A DNA stretch of 64,000 nt from Silene latifolia (lineage: Eukaryota; Streptophyta; Magnoliopsida; Caryophyllales; Caryophyllaceae), in the NCBI RefSeq assembly GCF_048544455.1, contig NC_133526.1:10742001-10806000 (forward strand). Direction: 5' to 3'. Within the stretch, counting starts at the first letter, position 1. Every line of letters starts with the position of its first letter. Under the pieces are notes generated by a model that did no database searches, was not told the origin of the DNA, and saw only the letters and a list, made by a program, of their open reading frames with translations. Positions 13,881 through 25,506 of the stretch are shown in pieces. The position numbers and the translations under genes were made by a program.

Positions 13881-13909
13881 TTTCCCAATTTTTAACACCC
13901 AAAAAAAAT

Positions 13910-14384
13910 CTATACATTTTCGGGTCGGCTTGGATCATTTCGGGTCAAGTCTGTGTTGGCTCGGTTATTTTTGGGTCAAATAAGTCGGGTTATTTTGGGT
14001 TCGGGTCAAATTCGGGTTTGATTACAAGAGAAAATAAGCTTGTAGTGTTTACTTATTTTTGATTTAATATTGACCGATTCTTTATTTTAGCGTAAACAAT
14101 ATAAAATTTGATTTTAAATTAGTCATTTCAAGTCTTTTTTGTTCAACTAGTGTTATATTTTACCGGAGGATATTCCGGTTGGGTGGTTTCGGGTTAGATC
14201 ATCCGGGTCAGTTTAGTTCTGGGTTTCGGGTCATGTGTCGATCAGGTCGGGTCAAATTGTGTTTCTGGTCACATTCGGCTTCGGGGGTTGTAGTTCTGGC
14301 CAATTTCATTTGTCAGGTCCGCCTTTATAGGTCGGATTTGTTTGTCAGCTCTAGTGTTTATTTTTGCAATACTTTTTTATTCAA
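13910..14384. repeat. GGGTC/TCGGGT-rich low-complexity stretch
   Basis: Irregular repeats of GGGTC, TCGGGT and GGGTCAAAT run through two blocks (about 13920-14025 and 14170-14300) separated by AT-rich DNA. No gene is apparent. They resemble decayed simple sequence of transposon origin, but I cannot name a family. Confidence 0.4.
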
Positions 14385-14869
14385 CTAGTTTTAAACCCGT
14401 GCAAAATTGCACGGGTATGTATTTGGGTCAGTATTAATGATTTTGGATGATTTTTTTTTTTTTTTTTTTTGGTAATTATCTAGTTGGTTTAAATCAACGA
14501 TCCACATAGTTAATATTTACACTTATTTCAAATACGTGTTCAAATGTAATGGTTTAAGAGGAAATAACGTAATACTATTGTAAATAAAATTTGCATACAT
14601 AAAAAACTTTACATCCCGAATAAAGAAATATAATTTAATAATCTACTTTAACACAGCTTAGCGTAACATCAGAATATCAAAGTTTATATGATTTATTGGT
14701 GAAATTAGTGTGTGCGCTAATAAGCCCATATACAATGAAGTACATGGATCGATAAATAATACTTCGTATTTTGTTTTGATGATTAACTATTTCTTATTTT
14801 TAACTAACAAATTCAAAGATGCCGTATATATCATAAAATTTCAAATTGTTAAAATAAAATTAATAACCT

Positions 14870-15473
14870 TGTTCCGGGTGTAATTCCAGAGCAAGTATCG
14901 TTACCACCCGTGGCTTGTAGAACAATGTCTTGAGTTGAACCCTTCTTGCCTTTATCGTTCCTCTCGGCCTCTCCTGCAACAATGAACGAACTGAGGGCTT
15001 GGCTTTGTGCCAAGCGTACTCACTCCGACGCTCAAGTCAGTAAACTTAAAGGATTAAGTTGTGTTGCTTGGCTAGGTATGTATTGTAGAGAGATAAGGAA
15101 GATATTACCAGATGATTAGTGTATTTAGGTTCAGTTGTGGATGCTTTCCTCAATGAAGGTTGAGGAGTATTTATAGGCTTTCACCTTTTGTCACGTAGTG
15201 GCCAAGTGGCCAAGTGGCTAGCGGTGGAAAGATCGATCTACCCCTCGGCCGAGGGACCTATGGCGGCCGGCGGGCCATGTTGACTCACCGCCGAGGGGTC
15301 TTGGATATGAGTACGCGGTATGTGTCCCGACCGCGAGTTGTCACGCCGAGACCCAGGCTAACAGCCGATGGGTCGCATCGGCTAGGTTTGTCTAAGTCGT
15401 TGACTTGCTTGTGGATATCTTTGACCTTGTTCAATATGTTGACTTGGTCGTGGTGCGAGAATATGCCCCATCA
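14870..15473 (-). repeat. 3' LTR of element A
   Basis: 604 bases from TGTTCCGGG to CCCATCA on the plus strand. It pairs with the copy at 22283-22889. It contains a TATA-box (minus-strand TATAAATAC near 15165-15173), as expected for the LTR promoter. Confidence 0.92.
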
Positions 15474-15484
15474 ATTTGCCCCCA
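15474..15484 (-). other. Polypurine tract of element A
   Basis: The minus strand reads CTGGGGGCAAAT just before the 3' LTR, the expected plus-strand primer for reverse transcription. The equivalent tract precedes the 3' LTR of element B. Confidence 0.6.
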
Positions 15485-15981
15485 GCGTAGTCTATGCCGT
15501 GGTATGGGCTCCAATGTACGTTTGAGCGTATATTCTGCGCAAGTAATTTGTAACAAATGTTACTCATCGGCTTCTTCTGCGGCGGCTTCTTTTACCTCGG
15601 CCTGGTCTACCTTAGGCCGTACCATATCCCCCCTCCACATGGATGCGTAAAGGGTATCCGATGTGGAAAAGAAAGTGACGCCGACCGAGGGTTGAGAGTG
15701 CTTGGTTGTTTTTGATTGCCCCCTGCCGGCGCTACCTAGCTTGGTTGATCGAGTGGCCGGCGGAGAACGGATGCTTGGGAATTTGTTGAGGAAGGTGAAT
15801 AGGCGGAGAGATATGAATGGGCGTGTTGAAGACGCTTGGTCATCCTGTTGCATTGATTGACGTCTAATCTGTTGCAACGATTGACATCCCGTGGTTGCAT
15901 GTCCGACACGTGTCTCGCACGCTGATTGGATGACGCTTCATGGGGTCATTCGCGATTGGTCCTTCTTTATGGGCTTTTCCC

Positions 15982-15990
15982 TATAAATAG
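15982..15990 (+). promoter_or_regulatory. TATA box for the antisense frame of element A
   Basis: The plus strand reads TATAAATAG, followed after about 30 bases by a CT-rich leader (16015-16080) and then the antisense start codon at 16165. Element B has the same motif at the equivalent place. Confidence 0.55.
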
Positions 15991-16164
15991 GGCAGTTATT
16001 CCGTGAAATTGGCCACCAATTTCATTCTCCAAAATTTTTCTTCTCTCTAAACTCTCAAGGGCTTCCTTGTCTTCTAATTTTCAGAGTTGTTACTCCGGCG
16101 AGTGTTTTTCTTCAAGGTAAACAAACTTCCCAATTTCTTAACTTTGTAAGTTTTTATTGTAAAC

Positions 16165-18770
16165 ATGTCTTCTGCGATGCCGAGCCTTGTAAACCGGCGC
16201 ACGGGGTTCCCGTCGCGTCTTGATGAGGAGGAGAAGTTGGACGCCCTCCTGATAAGGCCTGGGGGCCCTAGGTCTCCTTCTCCTGAAGTCGATCCTCGAA
16301 TTTTGGAGGAATGGGAGGATGACGATGATGTCGATGATGACGCAGACGATTTTGGTGATGATGCTGAAAGTGCTCGTCCCAAAGAGAGGAGGCAGTACGT
16401 TATGGATCACGGTGACGTCTGTAAGGCAAGCCTTGACCGAGCTTGGACCCATAAGTTGGCCAGTTGTTCTGGTGAGAAGTTTTTTGAGGGCCACTTTTTA
16501 TTTGGCGGGGGATACAAGATTGTCATCCCCGAGTAGGGTCGGCCGTCTCTGTTGCCCTCCACCGGGCCATACCGGTGTATATATGCGACACTTGGAGTAC
16601 GGGCTCAGTTTCCGCTGAACGAGTACGTCATGGCTATCATCAAAGCTATGAACGCGTGTGGCCCAACCGCATCCGTTGGCCATGAGGACGATAGTCGGCT
16701 TTGTGTGGCTTTGTCTCTTCAAGGGGGAGGCCCCGACGGTGAATTTATTCCTCCGGCCGCATTATCTCCAGTACATCAATCTCGGCGCGTCGGTTGGTAC
16801 AGTGTGCACATGGAGAAGGGTTATGTCTCTGTTGACAAACTTACTTCTTGCAAAGACTGGAGAGATCGGTGGGTGTACGTTAAGGTGCCGGATGACTATC
16901 CGCTGCCCCACTGCTTTCAGCACCAAGTTAACTTGCGGTGTGAGACTAAGGCGGAACATGACAGATGGGTCTCCCGGAAAAAACTCAAGATGGATGCCAG
17001 CAGGGTCTCTCTTAGGGAGGATGAGAGGCTGGCGATGAGGCTCTTTGAGGCGGACAAGAGTGGGGTGCCGAAAAGATGGATTCCCCCAACGCAGATCATT
17101 CTTCAGGATGAGCCGCTCTGCCATGTCGGCCTCATACCGGCCTTAGCACAGGGTGAGTAGGGTCGGTATGAGGCCCCTCACCGCTGTCAATGTTCCTGTT
17201 CTTCGAACTCCGATTTAATTCCTCTATTTAATTCTTGTTTTGTTTCCTTCGCAAACCACTTTGGACCGGATTTGTCTGAGGATATCCTCCGGAGAATGGG
17301 GCTGCACAAAGACAAAACCGTTGCTAACTTGCATCCCAAGGCTCTGACCCACGACCGCGGGGCGTCGCCGAATGATCTTATGGACCAAAGAACAAACGCT
17401 TGAATGTGGTGGAGGCCCAGGCGAAGGTTGTTAGTAATATGCCGCGCCATACGCGAAAAACAAATCCTTCGGTGATGATGGCGTCGACATCGGCTCCGCC
17501 TTCCACCCCCCTGTTCAGAAGGAGACGGTGGAAGTCGTTTATATCTCCAATGGCGATGATTCCGGTGAGGAGGAGGGGTCTCCCCTTGTCCGTAAAAGAA
17601 AGCGAGAACCTTTACCGCTGCCGTTGCTTAGCCGGGCCGACGAGAAATGCGCCCTTCGGCCAAGAAGGCCAAGCACGGTATTGATCTATCCGGTGGCTCA
17701 GTTGCTTGGTTCATCAGCGCCGCGATGACAAAGCTTTTCGGCATGCCTATGTATGTTGATATCGATGCCCCTTTTTTTTTTTTAAAAAAATTTTGTAGAT
17801 CGGCCATTGTCGACGCCGCTCTTGTTGAAAGCGAAGAACGGAGGAGAACCCGCGCGGTGGTGATCATAACGTCGCTCGCGACTCTTCATCCCGAAGGTTT
17901 CCCTTTCCGTCCGTTTGGTGATCATAACGTCGCCACGGCTCTTCATCTCAGCTTGTGGCGGAAGGCGCGAGGTTGATTAAGAGACTGGCGAGGTGGAACG
18001 AGCTGACCGGTGCTCGTATCATGGAGCAGGAGAAGGCCGTGGCTCAATCCGCTTTTGAGCTTAATGCCACTAAGAAGGTGGCCACGAAGGCGAAGCTGGA
18101 TCTTCTCAATGAGCAGAGGTTTCGGGGGGAGGCCGAGAAGGCGCTCTTGGCTGAGAGAAAGCTTAGGGAGGACGCTGAAAAGGAGGTCCTTGCTGAGAGG
18201 GCCAAGGCCGAGACTTCTGCGGCCGAAGTTGAAAAGCTGCTGGCGAAGTGTGACCTCGTTCAGAGGCACGCCGACCTCTATCTCCAGCAGAGGAATGAAT
18301 TCAGGGAACGGTTTCGAGATCCGGGGAAGGTGATTCGGAGCAAGGAGGCCATCATCAGGCAAAAGGAGGACGACATTGAGATGCTCCAAACCAAAATGCT
18401 CCCGACATGTGCTCCGACCGGGATCCGGCCGGCAAGCGCGCTGCCAGGGAAGTAATTGAGGAGCTCTTCCCTCTTGAAGGTTCCTTTCCGTGGAGCAAAT
18501 TCGACGAGCTGTTTGACGACAAGCTCGAAGCTAAGGAGAAGGCCGTGGAGGAGAGGGCCAAGGAGGCGGTGAGGGTGAAGATAGAGCAGGAGGCGGCCGA
18601 GGAGGCGGCGACCCTTCTTTGAGAGGGCGAAGACGGCCAATGAGGAGGCCAAGAGAATGAGGGAAGCTGAGGCTGCCGAGGCAAAGGCTGAGGCTGCCAG
18701 GAAAGCCGCTGGGTTGCCCATCGAAGGAGACGTTGCTACTGCTGCTGATGGCGAGCAGCAACAGACATAG
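16165..18770 (+). pseudogene. Element A antisense reading frame (Transposase_28-like, coiled coil; fossil)
   Basis: This coding block runs against gag, starting MSSAMPSLVNRRTG. Its first half is acidic, then comes a region like the 'putative gypsy type transposon' domain (FPLNEYVMAIIKAMN and KDWRDRWVYVKVP are recognisable). Its last third (about 17955-18700) is a long Ala/Glu/Lys coiled coil. Frames of this kind near the 3' LTR are known from Tat elements and their role is unknown. It is broken, with around half a dozen breaks, some of which could instead be introns. Confidence 0.7.
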
Positions 18771-19199
18771 GGAGATGATGTCTGTACCCTTTTGCCTTTC
18801 CGTCTTTGTATTTTGTACAACTTTGGCAGGTTGTCCTTTGGCTGACCCTTATGGGGACGGCCGTCGTTTGTATTTCTTGTAATTTGTTGAACACATTTAA
18901 TAAGAGCTCGTTTCTTCTGCCTCCGGCTTGGCCGAGGTCTTTACCTCATTCCCTTTTCCTTGTGCTAATAGTTGTGCATCTCAATCTGTACTTAACGTTT
19001 CACTTTGTCTCTGGCTCGGCCGAGGTCTTTTCTCATCCTTGTCTGAGTTTTTTTTTTTTTTTTTTATGTTATTAATTGGGCGTCTCCTCTGTTTCCGCCT
19101 TGGCTTGGTCGAGGCAGTCTTAGAGTGCGTTCCTCAACTGTGCAACGCTTCTAAGGCGTTTTGATCGCTTTGCGAGTATCAATCAACGCGCTGGTCGTG

Positions 19200-19735
19200 A
19201 CCGTCGAGGTATTTATTTCCTGAGGGTGATTGCCATTCTTGCCGGTGTGATGGTGTCGGCCGGAGTGCTCCTTGTTAGTGATTGCCCGCTCTTGTTGGTG
19301 TGACGATGTGGTGGCGTCTATTTCTTGATGATGACGGCCGTGGCGTCTACCACTTGGAGTGACTGCGACGACGTCTACCTCTTGGGGTGACTGCCGTGGC
19401 GTCTACTACTTGGGGTGACTGCGACGGCGTCTATTTCTTGGAGGAGACTGCCGCTCTTGTCGGTGTGACAGTGTGGGCTGACGTCTATTTCTTGATGATG
19501 ACGGCCGTGGCGTCTACCACTTGGAGTGACTGCGACGACGTCTACCTCTTGGGGTGACTGCCGTGGCGTCTACTACTTGGGGTGACTGCGACGACGCCTA
19601 TTTCTTGGAGGAGACTGCCGCTCTTGTCGGTGTGACAGTGTGAGCTGGCGTCTTATCTCTTGATGACGATGGCCGCGGCGCCTACCACTTGGAGTGACTG
19701 CGACGGCGTCTGCTGCTTCCTACTGACTATGGGGA
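19200..19735. repeat. Tandem repeat of about 167 bases in element A
   Basis: About three units, with the marker TTGATGATGACGG recurring at 19326, 19492 and (diverged) 19660. Each unit is built of shorter modules such as GTGACTGC and GGCGTCTA. It lies exactly where RT to integrase would be expected. The same repeat, about five units, is in element B. Confidence 0.85.
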
Positions 19736-19865
19736 AAATGAACGTTTTGATGGAAGACTTGGACGATTTTTCATTAGATAAAAACATGCGTCGGGGTGCC
19801 CACAGCTGTTTTGGACACCTCCGCCGTTACGAGTTTTCCGAGATTACCGGTGTCCTAACAGTTTA

Positions 19866-20597
19866 TCAAAGGCACACCTTCCTTCGGCCGCTAGCTACAT
19901 CCATGAGGTCGCCCTCCTGTTGTAAGGATAGACTTTTCCCTTTCTCTGATTTCTTTGCTACTTTGAGGGATTGCATGTTGCATCCTCTGACAGCTATCTG
20001 GACGTTTACCACTTCGTCATTCTCGTCTTTGGAGACGAGCTTATGCGCTTCCCCCCGGTCCGAGACATACATCAGTGTTAGGGCCCGGATGGACATCACT
20101 GCGTCAGCCTCGCTCAGGGTGATTCGGCCTATGAGAACGTTGTAGGCGGACGAGCCGTCGATGACCACGAACTCAGCTAGGACATTTTTAGCCGCATTCT
20201 TTTCGCCGAACGTTACCGGGAGTCTGATTGATCCTAGTGGTACCAGGCCGGCCCCGGAGAAGCTGTATAGTGGGTTGGTGCAGGGGCTCAAGTCTTTGAC
20301 TTTCAGGCCGAGGCTGAGGAAGCACTCCCTGAACATGATGTTCGTGTACGCGCCTGTGTCAATCAGGCACCTTTTGACCAGGTGGTTGGATATGTCCAAA
20401 TTGACTACAAGTGGGTCGCTGTGAGGAGCGATGACTCCTTCGTAGTCCTTCCTTCCAATGGTTATATCGGGGATGTTGGAAGCGGGGATCGCTGTGTTGG
20501 GCACAAAGTTGATGGCCTGATATAGCTCGTTCAGGTGCCGTTTGTACCCATGAGCGGACCCTCCGTTCTCGTTGCCCCCGATGACAACATGGATCAC
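19866..20597 (-). pseudogene. Element A aspartic protease (fossil)
   Basis: A retropepsin-like domain: the active-site motif DTGAYTNIMF lies in its middle and a VVIDGSSAYNVLIGR stretch follows, as in Tat-type proteases. In complete relatives reverse transcriptase follows; here the coding ends and the tandem repeat begins. Confidence 0.8.
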
Positions 20598-21160
20598 TCC
20601 TATCCGTTCGAAGACGGATTTCTTACCTGAACTGACGGCGTCAGTCTTTTGGCTTTTGGCAACGTACTTGCCGAGGCTCCTCTTCCGGATCAGCTCTTCA
20701 ATGACATTCTTCGATGATCTGCCGTGATCGTTGGTTAGATGGCGGTGTGGCCGTGGTACTCACGATCGGCTCGTGTCACCGTCACTTTTTGGCTTGGGGG
20801 TCTCTCCCACTTCGGCCCTCGTTTTGCTCGGGCGAAGACCTCGGCGGCGATACGACGAGAGGGGTTTTATCACTATACCGCCTCGGTGGTACGTTCTGAA
20901 CTCCACCGGCGCCCGCCGAGTCCTGTTTCCTGGCGGATCTGTCCGACCGTGACCTATTATTCTCACGGCGTCTTTCATCGGACCGTGACCCGTTGTTGTC
21001 ACGGCGTCTTTCATCCGGGTTGTCCTCCCGGCGACTCTTCTTTTCGGAGTGCTCGGCCTCACTGGGGCCTACCCAGGTCTTGTGATAGTCCTCTACCTTG
21101 ATGGCTTGGTCAGCCAACTTCCTGGCGGCGTCCAAACCTAGGCCTCCGCACTTGATGAGC

Positions 21161-22179
21161 TCATTTTTTAAATCTCCCCTTGGGAGGCCCTTCATCGGCC
21201 CGCAAGGCCGCCAGTTCGGGATTGATTTCTCGAATCTGCTGGACCTTTCCGTCGAACCTCTTCACATAGCTTCGTAGAGACTCGCCTCCCTCCTGTTTGA
21301 TAGTTAGGAGGTCCGATGTCTCCACGGCCCTTCTCTTGTTGCAAGAGTACTGGGCTAGAAAGGCGTCCCTTAGGTCGGCGTAATAGTGTACCGAGCCGTC
21401 GGGAAGCCCCTTGTACCAACCTTGAGCCATCCCATGCAGAGTTGTTGGGAAAACTCGGCACCAGACCTCATCGGGCTGCTCCCATACCGACATGTAAGAC
21501 TCGAAAGCCTCAGCGTGGTCGGCTGGATCACTATCTCCCTTGTATGATAGAGGTGGCAACTTGAGCTTAGTTGGCACCTGGACTTCTAGGACGTGGCGCC
21601 GAGGGGTGTCGACCACGTGTCGAACGACACGCGGCGATCGGCTCCTCGCATTCCTAATCCGGCTCCTCTCCTCGTAGCGGGAAGGACTCCTTCTTCGACT
21701 TGGACTTCTCCTCCAACTCGTTGAGTCGGACTCCTCCGGCTCCTTTGGGGTAAGCCTCGTTCGTGCTTTGCGGACGCTGTCCTCCCATGAGTGCGGGAAG
21801 GACTTAGGTCTACCGCGCCCACTTTGGGCTCCCCGGCGACTTGACCGGGTCGGCTTCTCCTAGTGCTCCGTTCAAATTTCTCGGAGTCACATTTTGGGCC
21901 CCGGTCTCCTGGACGGTTTCCGCCGCTCTTGTCGGCGTGACAGTGTGAGCAAAGTATTGCGATTAGGTCCAGGAGCATTTTCAGTTTTGCTACGTCAACC
22001 ACATGTCCCATGATGGTGACCTGGTTGGCTGGCGGCGGCGTGTCGGGTATTGTTGGCATCCCGAACTCTGGTTGGATTACTCCGCCGGTGGAGGGCTGCA
22101 CGACTCCAGAGTTTTTGAAGGTATCATCTTGGTAGAATGCGGTTTCGTCGGTCACGACTGCGTCTTGTTGTTTCGACAT
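21161..22179 (-). pseudogene. Element A gag (fossil)
   Basis: The block begins at an MSKQQDAVV start shortly after the primer-binding site. The capsid-like retrotransposon gag domain is recognisable by LPPLSYKGDSDPADHAEAF, GMAQGWYKGLPDGS and ESLRSYVKRF. A basic, arginine-rich region follows toward 20780. The homologous start occurs in element B at 34273. It is broken in a few places. Confidence 0.8.
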
Positions 22180-22263
22180 CTTCTTAGCTTTTTGGGTGGG
22201 TTTTTTTTTTTTTTTTTTTTTTTTTTTGGTTTGGGAATGAATGTGACTAGCTTCTAGTGTCTT

Positions 22264-22280
22264 CCCCACAGACGGCGCCA
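22264..22280 (-). other. Primer-binding site of element A
   Basis: Just inside the 5' LTR the minus strand reads TGGCGCCGTCTGTGGGG, a tRNA primer-binding site of the type used by Gypsy elements. This fixes the element's orientation. Confidence 0.75.
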
Positions 22281-22282
22281 AT

Positions 22283-22889
22283 TGTTCCGGGTGTAATTCC
22301 AGAGCAAGTATCGTTACCACCCGTGGCTTGTAGAACAATGTCTTGAGTTGAACCCTTCTTGCCTTTATCGTTCCTCTCGGCCTCTCCTGCAACAATGAAC
22401 GAACTGAGGGCTTGGCTTTGTGCCAAGCGTACTCACTCCGACGCTCAAGTCAGTAAACTTAAAGGATTAAGTTGTGTTGCTTGGCTAGGTATGTATTGTA
22501 GAGAGATAAGGAAGATATTACCAGATGAATAGTGTATTTAGGTTCAGTTGTGGATGCTTTCCTCAATGAAGGTTGAGGAGTATTTATAGGCTTTCACCTT
22601 TTGTCACGTAGTGGCCAAGTGGCCAAGTGGCTAGCAGGTGGAAAGACTGATCTACCCCTCGGCCGAGGGACCTATGGCAGGCCGGCGGGCCATGTTGACT
22701 CACCGCCGAGGGGTCTTGGATATGAGTACGCGGGTATGTGTCCCGGCTGGCAGGTTGTCACGCCGAGACCCAGGCTAACAGGCCGATGGGCTGCATCGGC
22801 TAGGCTGTCTAAGTCGTTGACTTGCTGTGGATATCTTTGACCTTGTTCAATATGTTGACTTGGTCAGCGGTGCAGAATATGCCCCATCA
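22283..22889 (-). repeat. 5' LTR of element A
   Basis: 607 bases, near-identical to 14870-15473; the remaining discrepancies cluster at CAG/CTG trinucleotides. The AACCT duplication abuts it at 22890-22894. Confidence 0.92.
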
Positions 22890-23283
22890 AACCTGTATAC
22901 AAATAAAATCAAAGTGTAAAGCTTGGGCTATTATCGCTTTGGACTCGTTGTCAGTAAATTTATTACATATGTATAAATATAGTTTTATCAAATTATTCGG
23001 AATGTATAAAATTATTTCATAGTATTATTTTCATTTATTCCGATTTGTAATTCAAACCGCTTATATGCCATTAATTTCATTTATTCGGAATGTATAAAAT
23101 TATTTCATAGTATTTGTTCTACGACTGAATTTGTATGATATTTGTATTGGCGGAATTCTGAAGAAATATACTCATTTGCACATTTACGGGTCCCACCATA
23201 ACATGAATTTTAAAAAAAAAATTGAATTAATGAGGTGGCACGTCCTGGATTGAGTATTGTCTTCTGAATTAATAAAGATAAGA

Positions 23284-23652
23284 TTACGACAAAAATCTAT
23301 GAAGCGTATTTAAAACCCTGTGGACAATTGGAGAAAAGATCCTCTCCATTTCTTTCTCTCCATTTCCTCCACATTTCCTCTCTTAAACTCATTTAATAAT
23401 ATTTTTCCCACAAAACCTCATTATCCCTTTATTTTTATTCATAAATTTTGAGTCATTCGATGATGTCAGAATTCGATCTTGACAACCGAAAGAAAATGGC
23501 CTCTCCATTTCTTTTTAGGAAATGGAGAGAAACTTTCCTCGGATAATTGTATCCTTGCAAACTTAAATCCGTCACAGTCTGACTCTTGTGTCTACGACTA
23601 CCATTAATCATACGTAAGTTTCGATGGATCACATGATTTTTTGTATAATAAA
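23284..23652. other. Non-coding spacer with CTCTCCATTTC motifs
   Basis: No gene is visible. CTCTCCATTTCTTT occurs near 23340 and 23492, with a reverse-complement partner GAAATGGAGAG near 23519-23530, suggesting a decayed MITE whose ends I cannot define; a related patch lies at 27255-27300. Part of this spacer (about 23566-23650) is repeated at 28803-28900. Confidence 0.35.
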
Positions 23653-23690
23653 CTAGTTTAGGACCCGTGCAAGTTGCACGGGTAGGTAGA
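23653..23690 (-). mobile_element. Helitron 3' terminus (element 2)
   Basis: The minus strand ends ACCCGTGCAACTTGCACGGGT (stem), CCTAAA, CTAG, then T outside. This is a canonical Helitron end. I could not place a matching 5' end, so only the terminus is given. Confidence 0.6.
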
Positions 23691-24448
23691 AGATAATAAT
23701 TGGATAGAAAATTTTCCACAGTAGTCTTACAATGTTAATGTAGTATAGTATCGTTATCGGATTGTGAAATTCTGTATTAGAAAAAACGTAGAACGGATAT
23801 ATCCGTCCTAAGGGAGAATTATTGTTTAAAAAATTTATAATTATTAAAAAAAAGTAAAAAATAATTACAAACACACACCGACCGACTAACCATATCATAT
23901 CAATACCAGTAGGTGGATTATATATCTGAGGTATTACCACCAATTTTAGAGTTTTTGAGCATTATAATAAAAATTTTGAGTTTTGTTTTAAAAATTATGA
24001 GTTTTACAATAAAGTTTCTGAGTTTATTCACTTAAACATTAAGCTCTAAAAAATTACAATAAAACTCAAAAACATTACATCAACATTCCCATTTGATCTA
24101 AATCACCCCCAAAATTTTCATATTGTTCCAGACCTGTACAACATATATTTTCAACAAAATTATTGAAAAGTTAACGAAGTTCACACATTCCCCAAATCTC
24201 ACATTCCCAGTCACATTTTATCTTAATTAAGAGTGTCATTTCCATTTTATTTTTATCTCTAAAATTTTTTTGTCCTTACATGCAATCAAGTTTCACAGAA
24301 GGGGAGTAGCAATGTTGAAATAGGTAACTTTTAAAATTTTGATTGCATGTGTCATAAATCTTGAAATGTTTGATCTTGATTTCGTATTTATGTTGTATTC
24401 ATGTTTGAGGATTTGAATGTTATGATTTATGATAGGAATGATATAATA
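23691..24448. other. AT-rich DNA, probably Helitron 2 interior
   Basis: No gene, RNA or repeat array is seen. It probably belongs to the Helitron whose 3' end is at 23653. Confidence 0.3.
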
Positions 24449-24631
24449 TGGGTTTTTTTAACGTGTGCCTTTAGGGCATACATTAAGAGTCTATATATAG
24501 AAAGAATTAAAGGAATATTTCACTAAATATGGAATAAATGAGTTGATTCTTAGAGCATTAGCAGTGGTAGAACCAAAAATGCGTTCTTTCTTTGACACAT
24601 CATCGCCATGTCACCAAATAACAAACTAGAT

Positions 24632-24741
24632 TTTTTTTTTTTTTTTTTAGTCTCACGAAGCGCGCACATAGTCGCATTACAATAAAGGGAAGGGGGGATT
24701 CGAACCTGGGACCTATTGTCCACAATACCTCCATCTTAACC
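24632..24741 (-). mobile_element. tRNA-derived SINE
   Basis: On the minus strand there is a tRNA-like head with a box A region GTGGTTAAGATGG and box B GGTTCGAATCCC, a short body and an A-tract of about 17 (T-tract at 24632-24648). A duplication ACTAGATT occurs on both sides (24625-24632 and 24742-24749). It is about 110 bases and looks complete. Confidence 0.75.
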
Positions 24742-24928
24742 ACTAGATTAAATTTTTAAAAACTAATTTCAACAATGACAAACGTGAATTCTTGAACCCA
24801 TATTCCACTACCTAATAAAATTAGTGTTTTACAAAAATCCACTAGTACTCAAGAAAACGGTGGAGGCAAATTAAATAGTAGTGGGCCCACTAGCAATTCC
24901 CATGTAATGTTATTTGCTGGGTGCTTAA

Positions 24929-25325
24929 GAGCAAGTCCAATGGTAAGCTGGTTTCAACTAGCTTATCATTGCCACATCACATTTTAAACTAATTTATTTT
25001 TGAGTTACTAATTCATTTCAATGGTTTAGTCAAAAGTTTAACTAGCTTACCATTGTCACATCACATTTTAAGCTAGTTTATTTTTGAGCTACTAATTCAT
25101 TTCAATGGTTTAGTCAAAAGTTTAACTAGCTTGACTCATATGTTAATTAAGCAAATTAATTTCTATTGGTTGAATTTTGTGGTAGGGTCATTTAAGCTAC
25201 TAGCTTAATGAAGCTAGTTGCTTGGTTTAAGCTAATCTATATGTACTTGTCCAATGGTTTAGCCACTTGATTACAATTTTAAAAAATTGCAAGCAAGTCC
25301 ATAAGCCAAACCATTGAATTTGCTC
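24929..25325. mobile_element. Second PIF/Harbinger (Tourist-like) MITE
   Basis: 397 bases with ends GAGCAAGTCCAATGG and CCATTGAATTTGCTC, flanked by TAA (24926-24928 and 25326-25328). It carries an internal direct duplication of roughly 100 bases (CTAGCTTA.CATTG.CACATCACATTTTAA recurs at about 24958 and 25036). Confidence 0.8.
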
Positions 25326-25506
25326 TAACACACTTTTTTTTTCTTCTTAAAATTTATGCACGTACCATCACGCTCTCTTTCTTTCATTTTCCCACTTGAT
25401 TTCTACTGTGACTTTCTTCAGAACGAACCACGTTCGTCTGCACAAATTATAAATGACGAACGAACTCCAAATGTTCTCCAACAATGGTTTTCAGTTCGTT
25501 CTTAAA

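Larger units (their letters stand above)
14870..22889 (-). mobile_element. LTR-retrotransposon A, non-autonomous Tat-lineage Gypsy
   Basis: An 8,020-base element reads on the minus strand. It has TG...CA long terminal repeats and a perfect 5-base target duplication AACCT on both sides. Gag and protease are recognisable, but there is no reverse transcriptase, RNase H or integrase. Instead there is a tandem repeat block and then a reading frame on the opposite strand. The primer-binding region and lineage-style antisense frame point to the Tat group of Ty3/Gypsy. It is a fossil: structurally complete as a non-autonomous unit, with about half a dozen or more apparent breaks across its coding parts. 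Near-identical LTRs suggest a recent insertion. Confidence 0.88.
14385..23283 (-). mobile_element. Non-autonomous Helitron split by LTR element A
   Basis: On the minus strand the 3' end reads as a hairpin CCCGTGCAA/TTGCACGGG, then TTTAAAA, then CTAG followed by T, the classic Helitron end (hairpin about 10 bases before CTRR, insertion at A|T). The 5' end is placed at 23283, where the minus strand starts TCTTATCTTTATTAATTC after an A. Removing the inserted LTR element leaves about 0.9 kb with no Rep/helicase coding, so it is non-autonomous. The 3' end is firm; the 5' end is inferred from the TC start and AT-rich leader. Confidence 0.6.

Noticed and set aside
20714-22257. Many overlapping open frames on the plus strand across element A gag (for example near 20739-21101 and 22003-22257)
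   Set aside because: They are shadows of the minus-strand gag region in GC-rich sequence and match no domain.
24690-24750. tRNA gene candidate (GGTTCGAATCCC box)
   Set aside because: No complete cloverleaf; the A-tail and target duplication make it a SINE.
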